Of a stretch of DNA of 64,000 nt, positions 58,404 through 64,000 are shown one piece after another. The stretch lies in the NCBI GenBank assembly GCA_001939145.1, contig LSRX01000071.1, forward strand, positions 127,978-191,977. Reading direction: 5' to 3'. Source of the DNA: Symbiodinium microadriaticum (taxonomy: Eukaryota; Sar; Dinophyceae; Suessiales; Symbiodiniaceae). The position numbers and the translations under genes are program-made. The first letter of the stretch is position 1. Every line of letters begins with the position of its first letter. Under the pieces are notes generated by a model. It was not told the origin of the DNA and did no database searches. It saw only the letters and a list, made by a program, of their open reading frames with translations.

Positions 58404-58899
58404 TTGCGGCTTCAGCTGGTTTTGGTTGAGTTATGTAGGTTGGTGCGGCTTGAAATGTGTTCAGGATTTCTGGGGCCTTCACATTTGATTCAGGGTTGGG
58501 TTCAGAGTCGCTTGAGGTTTTTTGGTGTAGGATTCCGTTTAGGTTTACTTGGGCGTGAGGTCGGTCTGACTGCAGAGCAGAGCTTTTCCGGAGAACTCTA
58601 TTCGGCCTGGGATGGTTCGGAGATTTGCGGTTCGCTATCGACTGTCATGGGGTGTCTTTGCGTCTTTTCAGTCCTGTCACGTCCTGTTGCTGTTGCTGGC
58701 TTTGTCAGGCTTTCTGCAATCGCATGTCCAGAAATCCGGAAGGCCTTGGGCCCCGTAGGTGGAGCTGCAGTCGCAGCCCACATCCTTAATGCAAGAAATG
58801 CGGCAGGCGCAGAGAGTAGCGCCAGGTGCTGCAGAGGAGGATGTCATCTACTTTGACAACGTGTTGCTTGGCTGCGAGAAACCCATGGGTCAGCTATGA
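58404..58899 (+). CDS. Candidate gene segment, two overlapping frames
   Basis: The first frame, 58404-58856, reads GLLGREVGLTAEQSFSGELY, SAWDGSEICGSLSTVMGCLC, a hydrophobic stretch and ACPEIRKALGPVGGAAVAAH. Over 97 codons G by position is about 43/27/19, a strong pattern. A second frame opens after CCCCGTAG (58751-58758) as VELQSQPTSLMQEMRQAQRV, APGAAEEDVIYFDNVLLGCE and KPMGQL to TGA at 58897, with 39% first-position G. The second is probably a downstream exon spliced from a donor inside the first. The 5' limit is uncertain. No family recognised. Confidence 0.5.
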
Positions 58900-59201
58900 T
58901 CTCTAAGCATAAGAGGTCATAAGTTCTTGAGAGCTCAGATGGCCGGACAGCGGTGGCAAGGGGCTTGATCTAATGGTCACAACGGCACTCGTTGGCTTGT
59001 TGGTGTTCAGACCTATGTTGCCACATCCACGTAGAATGGTAGAAGCTCCTGCTCGAGCATCAACCATGCCAGAAACTGACAACGAACTTGCCGGGGGGGG
59101 GGGGGAGCATCACTTACAGTAATATGGTAGCCGAATAGTTTTGCGTTGCAGCAAAATCCCGCAGAGGAACGGCCATGCTGTTCAACGTCTGTTGTTGAAG
59201 C

Positions 59202-59501
59202 TTGTGCTGCGGGCTGTTAGCTGGACACAGAGGGCAGCGATGTTGGAGAAGCTGTGATGAGGATGGAGCTGCCTTTGTTGTCCTTCCTGACGGTGCAAAC
59301 GGCAGTGCAGCAGAAACTAGGATGGACGGAGACGGATGGGTGTTCGGAAACTTCTCACCTGGACGGTTGTATTCTGCACGTTCCCGGCATGGTTGCGGCG
59401 AGCTGCAGGTTTGCTCCGAACACGTCTCAGGACTGCCTCGGCTATGCATTTGTAAGTCGCGCCTCGCACATTCAGTTTACAAAGCTCTCTCGCACTTTTG
59501 A
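59202..59501 (+). CDS. Candidate coding segment, Gly/Asp-rich
   Basis: Reads HRGQRCWRSCDEDGAAFVVL, PDGANGSAAETRMDGDGWVF and GNFSPGRLYSARSRHGCGEL. G by position is about 34/30/19 of 81. A second plus frame is better after about 59390 (CRFAPNTSQDCLGYAFVSRA, QFTKLSRTFEGSSVRNDISS, ending 59559), so a splice or shift near there is likely. The minus strand is also open. Confidence 0.4.
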   Translation: MCCGLLAGHRGQRCWRSCDEDGAAFVVLPDGANGSAAETRMDGDGWVFGNFSPGRLYSARSRHGCGELQVCSEHVSGLPRLCICKSRLAHSVYKALSHF

Positions 59502-59565
59502 AGGGTCGAGCGTGCGAAACGACATCTCCAGTTCCCGATCCCCATGGCACAAAGCCTAGGCCAAT

Positions 59566-59579
59566 CTTGAGCCAATATG
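59566..59579 (-). other. Second spliced-leader-like match
   Basis: CATATTGGCTCAAG on the minus strand differs from the spliced-leader 3' end at one of 14 bases. An ATG follows about 22 bases downstream on that strand. It lies inside a long minus-strand open frame, which argues against it being a 5' end. Weak. Confidence 0.15.
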
Positions 59580-59599
59580 TCGGAACAAAGTAGAGGCAG

Positions 59600-60006
59600 A
59601 GGCAAGCCCTACACAGACAAAACACGAGTCCGTTATTGCGAGCGCTGCTAACAGATAGCGATACCCAGCTGTCCTGCACAGGGAGGGCTCGTGTCTTGCG
59701 ACGGATAGCTCTCACATTTGCAGTCACGGACAGTTTCATTTTCCTACGGACAGGACCAAGTCTTCTGCGATGTGGCAGCGAACTCGGCCTTGCCGTTTTG
59801 ACTTGACGGACTGACCGTCGGTTCTCAGGGAGCTGTGAGAGCAGCGATGAATCTCGTGACTGCGGCGTTATTTTGGTACATGTTGTGCAGTAAGTAGCCG
59901 TTAACATGTACCAGGATGGGTGCGTGTGACCACTGCATGCTTCGGAAGCCCCAACACTTCTTAAGGCCCTAAGATTCCCCCCCCAAGTTGCAAGCTTTGC
60001 CTCCAT
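59600..60006 (-). CDS. Candidate coding segment, basic, part of a 229-codon frame
   Basis: ATG at 60006 opens MEAKLATWGGNLRALRSVGA, then Cys/Thr-rich and Arg-rich sequence (VKTARPSSLPHRRRLGPVRR). The frame runs to 59317, long for chance, but the part below 59600 is opposite better plus-strand candidates. First-position G is about 24%. It begins 7 bases after the end of the 60013-60243 candidate. Confidence 0.33.
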
Positions 60007-60012
60007 CCGATG

Positions 60013-60243
60013 TCACAGGCCCACACCCATGTGCGAGCTGCTTTGACGCACTTCCGAAGTGCCACGCGGCCCAGACTTGCGATGTCGTTGTGGAAATAAT
60101 TTGAAGCCGAGATGCAGCCTGGCGCGTTGATGCTCGCCTGGCTCCAATGCTTCAGCAGCAAGAGCCTTTTTGAGACCCGCGCAGCACTCCGATGCAACCC
60201 GTCTTTCCTGATGCTTCCCGAAGCCTTCGACTAAACTGCCCAA
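60013..60243 (-). CDS. Candidate coding segment with good codon pattern
   Basis: Reads LVEGFGKHQERRVASECCAG, then LKKALAAEALEPGEHQRARL, HLGFKLFPQRHRKSG and a Ser-rich end to TGA. First-position G is 38%. No ATG at its 5' end; the phase relation to 59600-60006 suggests splicing or a shift. No family. Confidence 0.45.
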   Translation of the reverse strand: MGSLVEGFGKHQERRVASECCAGLKKALAAEALEPGEHQRARLHLGFKLFPQRHRKSGPRGTSEVRQSSSHMGVGL

Positions 60244-61509
60244 CTGCCTGAACCATACCCAGCAGATCAGGGGGGGGCCCTCAGGCGATGTTCATTGCTT
60301 CGGGTGCCACAGGCTCGGATGGTGAATATGTCGAAGTTCAACTGTGGGACGGAAGGTGGGTTTCTAGAACGAGACTACAAGAAAGGTTAGATTGAGTGGC
60401 AGGATATTCGTTTGCAGAGTAGTCCCGATTCTTGCTGTGAGGCATGTATGCCACTGCATTGCGGAACCCCTCCTGCACCGTCCTGTTCTTCGAAAATGTC
60501 TGTTGCGCCGGAAACGCTTCTGCCTAGAGGCCTAGCGATACCAAGGTTGCACGATCCAGGGTTTTGCGGTCTTGAAGGGTGTTGACTTACGCATGTAGGG
60601 CTTGCCTAGACCCTACATGGCACAAAGCTGTGTTCGAGTCACAACACCATCTGGGATTTCTGTGAGGTTTATCAAAATTCGGGAATTCCGGGATCAAGTC
60701 TGCACTGAGGCTTGAGTCTCGTCTAGGGTTTAGGGTTAGGGTCTAGGCGGTCTAGGGGTTGAGCTTAGGATTTAGCATTCGCGCTTTCACTGCACCGTAC
60801 CTTAGCAAAAGAGGCAGCGGCAAGACCTTTGCAATCACCGGCGGGGCCCAGTCCTGGGAGGTGGGCGAGAGGGAGCCTCCTTGGAGAAGTCTAGCTGTTA
60901 TCGGGCTTTAGATGGTCGGGTTTATAGGGCTGTAGGCTGGAGCCAGGGTACGAGTCGCTGTCTCAATTGTTTAGGGCGTGTATAGGAAGTTTAGTGTCAG
61001 GCTTCGGGGCTTTGGATTTCTGGGGGTGAACACAGTCTGACAAGCATTTGAGGTACTCAAGACAACGTTCTTGCTTCTAAGCCCGGGGGCTGTCTTTTTG
61101 TTGCAAAGCTTGGCGGCCCAGATTGCATTCAGGCGAAGTGGTGGAATCCTTGTTATCAGTATACTCGAATGCTCAGGGTCTGGGGACAAAGCATTTTGGG
61201 TTTTTTTTTTTGCGCAGAAGGATTTGGACTTCCAGGGTCGTGATCAAGGGGTGCAGGGACTGAAACCTATCCAGTTGACCGTCTCCGATGCCCACGTTTT
61301 GCTCACAGTTTCTTGTTGGCAGTGTAGGCTTCACCGACACATTGAAGACAGCATTGAGCTGCATTGAGCATGCAGTTGGAACAATAGATGCAAAGCTTCG
61401 CACCCCACGGCCGATTAACTATCGCGCTATCTTGCGGCGTTCCAGCTGTGCATTACGCACGTGATCTGCCATGTAGCCCTTGACAAGAACCCTATAGATA
61501 TATACCCTT

Positions 61510-61839
61510 TCAAAGACAATCCGTAATTACAATGCCCGTTAAAGGATCCTTTTCTGGTTTATCAAGCTTTATAGGCTTTGCTGCCATGGTGGCCTCGGGG
61601 GCACGGACCTTTGCGCCCAAGGCATCGCGCTTTGGAGGCCATCGGGGAGTCGTAGGGGAGCCTATGGCTGGAAGGCTGCTCGAGGTTCCTTGTGATCTAG
61701 CCTGACAGACCCACATATGATTATGAGTTACCAGCCATCTACCCCACAGCCTATAGGAGGTAAACTCCATGATGGTGCTGTAGATTGAGTCAAGGGCTAC
61801 CAAAGAACAACAACCATAGAGTTCCGGATTTCCGAGATG
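61510..61839 (-). CDS. Candidate exon, 108 codons, lysine-rich C terminus
   Basis: Open from an in-frame TGA: HLGNPELYGCCSLVALDSIY, STIMEFTSYRLWGRWLVTHN, then KRDALGAKVRAPEATMAAKP and IKLDKPEKDPLTGIVITDCL to TGA. Balanced composition and first-position G of about 28%. No ATG at the start, so an upstream exon is expected. No family recognised. Confidence 0.48.
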   Translation of the reverse strand, partial: HLGNPELYGCCSLVALDSIYSTIMEFTSYRLWGRWLVTHNHMWVCQARSQGTSSSLPAIGSPTTPRWPPKRDALGAKVRAPEATMAAKPIKLDKPEKDPLTGIVITDCL

Positions 61840-62071
61840 TCATCGCAGATAGATACAGTAGCATCCAAATCCATCGCTGAGCCTCCTGATGGCGTTAATT
61901 TTGACCAAAGAAAGAAGCCCCCCGTGTTTGATATGGAAAGTTCGGGTTGTGAGCTAATCCCAAACCCTTAAACCCTAAACGGTGTCATTATGGATGTTGC
62001 TCCTAGGCGCTGCGGCGTCTCATGAGCTTGGATTGTGTGGAGCCTTGCCCGGCTGCTTGCGAGTGTGAGAG

Positions 62072-62232
62072 TCGAAACGCTAAACCCCTAAACCCTAAAT
62101 CCCTACCCTAAACCCCTAATAGCCTAAACCCTAAATCCTTACATAAACCCTAAACCCCTAAACCCTGAATCCTTACATAAACCATAAACCCCGAAACCCC
62201 TAAACCCCTAAACCCTAAATCCTTACGTAAAA
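62072..62232. repeat. Telomere-like CCCTAAA array, degenerate
   Basis: About twenty CCCTAAA, CCCCTAAA and CCTTACATAAA units. CCCTAAATCCTTACATAAA recurs with a period of about 40 bases. Confidence 0.92.
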
Positions 62233-62348
62233 CCCCAAAGAAGGAACCTTGGGCTGCCCGGAGCCCCGGCATCAACGGGGCCACTCCGAGATCCTTTGCG
62301 CAAGCGGCGTGCCTCTGCGGGGTTTTTGAACTTTCCGGGTAGTTTTGG

Positions 62349-62412
62349 CAGGATTTAGGAATTTAGGGGTTTAGGGCTTAGGGAGGAATTTAGGAGTTTA
62401 GGGGTTAAAGGG
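62349..62412. repeat. TTTAGGG-like repeats, inverted to preceding array
   Basis: GGATTTAGGAATTTAGGGGT and TTAGGGAGGAATTTAGGAGT, again facing a C-strand array about 115 bases away. Confidence 0.85.
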
Positions 62413-62855
62413 CTCAGAGAGCTTCGGGGTTTCGGGGTCGTTCTGGACCTCTGGTTGTTTGATTGCGGGGCGGGGGGTCCTTCTGGCAATCTTGGGGTTT
62501 GGGTTTGGGGCACAGGATTATCACTACGACGCACTCTCTATTCCGGATGCAGGCTGCTGGTTTTCTGAAATTTTTGTTGGCAATTTACAATCTCATGCCT
62601 TCTGGGGTGTGCAGGACTTGTGTTGGCCTGGCGCTGGTCAAAAAGGGCGAGGTGTTGCATTTAGACTTTTGTGAACTAGCGCCTTGGTCCCCATAAACCT
62701 CGACCCAGTCCCCGAATCTTTGCTGCTCAAGAGTCCAATCGTTCTGTTATGCGATGGGCTCAGCCGGAGACCCGAAAGCTTTAGGCCTCAGGACGCGATG
62801 TTAGACAGACTTTCCATGGAGCTGTAGTATGCTGCCCCAATCATCGATAACGATT

Positions 62856-63257
62856 TCAGGCGTTTGCAGTGCGTCGTTGAAGAAACGGAATATTCATCGA
62901 AGGAACTCGGACCGCGAATCGATGAAGCGAAGAACTACCTAGCTTGAGGAACTTATTGCCGGTTTTCGAGTCGAGCACGATAAAACAGCTCTGTAGCAAG
63001 TCCCAGCTGCTAGCATGAAATTTGATCCGGAACTCTGAAGTGGGTCCTGGGTTTATAGATTTGACTTTGATTTTTGTGTACAAAGTCGAGGGGAATGCCT
63101 GCCGCCCAGCCCACTCAGGCTCGGCTGGCGGAGCTGGGAGAAGCAAAGTCGCGCGGTTGAATTGCCAGGGATGGGCAGAGGGGGCTCCGAAACTGAGCAA
63201 CCTCCGACTACCCCGGTGTGATGATGCACCGATGCGCTGTAGGATGAACCCGGCCAC
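62856..63257 (-). CDS. Candidate coding segment, 133 codons
   Basis: Reads GFILQRIGASSHRGSRRLLS (transit-like, Arg/Ser-rich), then STLYTKIKVKSINPGPTSEF, RIKFHASSWDLLQSCFIVLD and GNKFLKLGSSSLHRFAVRVP to TGA. Protein-like, but first-position G is only about 23%. A plus-strand frame (63022-63267) with 36% first-position G covers part of it, so the strand is unsettled. Confidence 0.36.
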   Translation of the reverse strand: MAGFILQRIGASSHRGSRRLLSFGAPSAHPWQFNRATLLLPAPPAEPEWAGRQAFPSTLYTKIKVKSINPGPTSEFRIKFHASSWDLLQSCFIVLDSKTGNKFLKLGSSSLHRFAVRVPSMNIPFLQRRTANA

Positions 63258-64000
63258 GGGGCCTTAGCACTTTCAGGGCGAGTCCAGAGTCAGGGCTTTC
63301 AAAAGCTTCAGGGTATTTGGGTTCTTGGAATGATGGGGCAACGATGACTTGGGTTGAATGTCGCTTCGATCGCTCGAAGACTGGGAGGGGGGGGGGTTCC
63401 TATCCCCTTTTGCTAGCCATGGCTATGCAGGACACCGTACATCCCATGGGTTCAAGAGAGTGTAGCGACACCGCACGAGAGTTCAGCTTGTTTATTTGAT
63501 CACTTTGACACATTGTTCCACTCTATAGGACCTTCTCGCAGGAACAAGTGCAGTCGGTTGTTTCAGAAAAGCATCCTGCAAGGTGGCTCGTGCAGTGTGC
63601 CTGCAGGCAGCAATCGGCGATGTGTCTCCCAGCAGAAGCTAGCAGCTTTCCGCTGTCTTAGTTGCCTTGACACAAACGTTTGCTGCACTGCCCATGCAGG
63701 CCTGAAAGCCCCTGCCGTCTCTTCCAAAAAAATCCAGTTCCTTGGTCTGGCTAGACGACACTTACACTCACATGGATGACCTCCCAGCCAGACGCCCGAG
63801 CTGGTCTGTCTCACAGAGTCTCCCTCGTTTTTTGCAATGTAGTTGGGAGATCAGAACATTTTCCGGATGAGTGCTCTCGGACTGCTGGGCACCAATTTCA
63901 ATTAGCAAACCTGCAGCTGAATTTGGCACAGTACGCCACAAGAGACATCAGCCCAAACTCATGAAGCAAGTAGCACCTAATGATTAAGCGGGTCGCGAAG

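Noticed and set aside
1..64000. Retrotransposon or DNA transposon coding regions
   Set aside because: No reverse transcriptase, integrase or transposase motif (for example YxDD or a DDE triad context) was seen in any frame examined. A profile search would be needed to exclude decayed copies.

Overview
This window looks like nuclear DNA from a protist-like eukaryote with base composition near 50% GC. It has no bacterial-style operons. It contains long microsatellites of many motifs, many short intron-like signals (GTAAGT-type donors and pyrimidine-rich T/CTGCAG acceptors), and short arrays of the plant/alveolate-type telomere heptamer TTTAGGG/CCCTAAA scattered through the interior in both orientations. 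TTTAGGG telomeres are known from dinoflagellates, other alveolates, green algae and plants. A 13-nt exact match to the 3' part of the dinoflagellate spliced leader at 54707-54719 tilts the guess toward a dinoflagellate or close relative. A coccidian such as Eimeria (known for interspersed telomere-like and trinucleotide repeats), a chromerid or another alga cannot be excluded. I cannot name the species.

Coding capacity is thin and fragmented. The only reading frame clearly longer than chance is the plus-strand gene at 22743-23712 (signal peptide or signal anchor, acidic, strong codon periodicity), with likely further exons to about 25342. The other CDS entries are candidate exons. I chose them because an open frame has a protein-like composition, a G-rich first codon position and low G at the second position, and often abuts a plausible splice site. 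Reading six frames by eye favours false positives, so most confidences are 0.25-0.5 and the antisense strand often offers a rival frame. Many of these frames lack an ATG because they begin after an intron acceptor.

Layout. 0.2-4 kb: trinucleotide arrays around a few candidate exons, one with a UBA-like tail. 5.6-7.8 kb: plus-strand exon candidates among telomere-like repeats. 8.2-9.5 kb: AGC/AGT, CTG, CA and CTAT microsatellites. 10-14.5 kb: telomere-derived tandem repeats and an ATTAT satellite. 14.8-22 kb: scattered plus-strand exons and ACAT, GT and ACAG repeats. 22.5-25.4 kb: the best gene, divergent from a minus-strand exon. 25.6-29.6 kb: more plus-strand exons and a 460-bp ATGT array. 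29.6-35 kb: the densest part, with convincing exons on both strands and several phase-consistent two-exon models. 36-40 kb: plus-strand exons, including a frame crossed by in-frame stops and an ankyrin-like segment. 40.5-50 kb: mixed strands. 50.8-51.2 and 55.6-56.8 kb: large ACAT/GATA and pentanucleotide arrays. 57-63.3 kb: degenerate repeats followed by several good exons.

No rRNA, tRNA, CRISPR array, transposase or reverse transcriptase was recognised. No pathway can be assembled from the candidates. Recognisable motifs are limited to UBA-like, leucine-rich-repeat-like and ankyrin-like segments, a DExLARRLQ-type helix, and signal or transit-like N termini. Stretches longer than 300 bases without an entry (for example 9.9-10.0, 10.3-12.6, 14.95-16.2, 46.6-47.1, 47.3-48.2, 50.0-50.8, 60.3-61.5 and 63.3-64.0 kb) hold no feature I can support beyond isolated TTTAGGG words and short chance frames.
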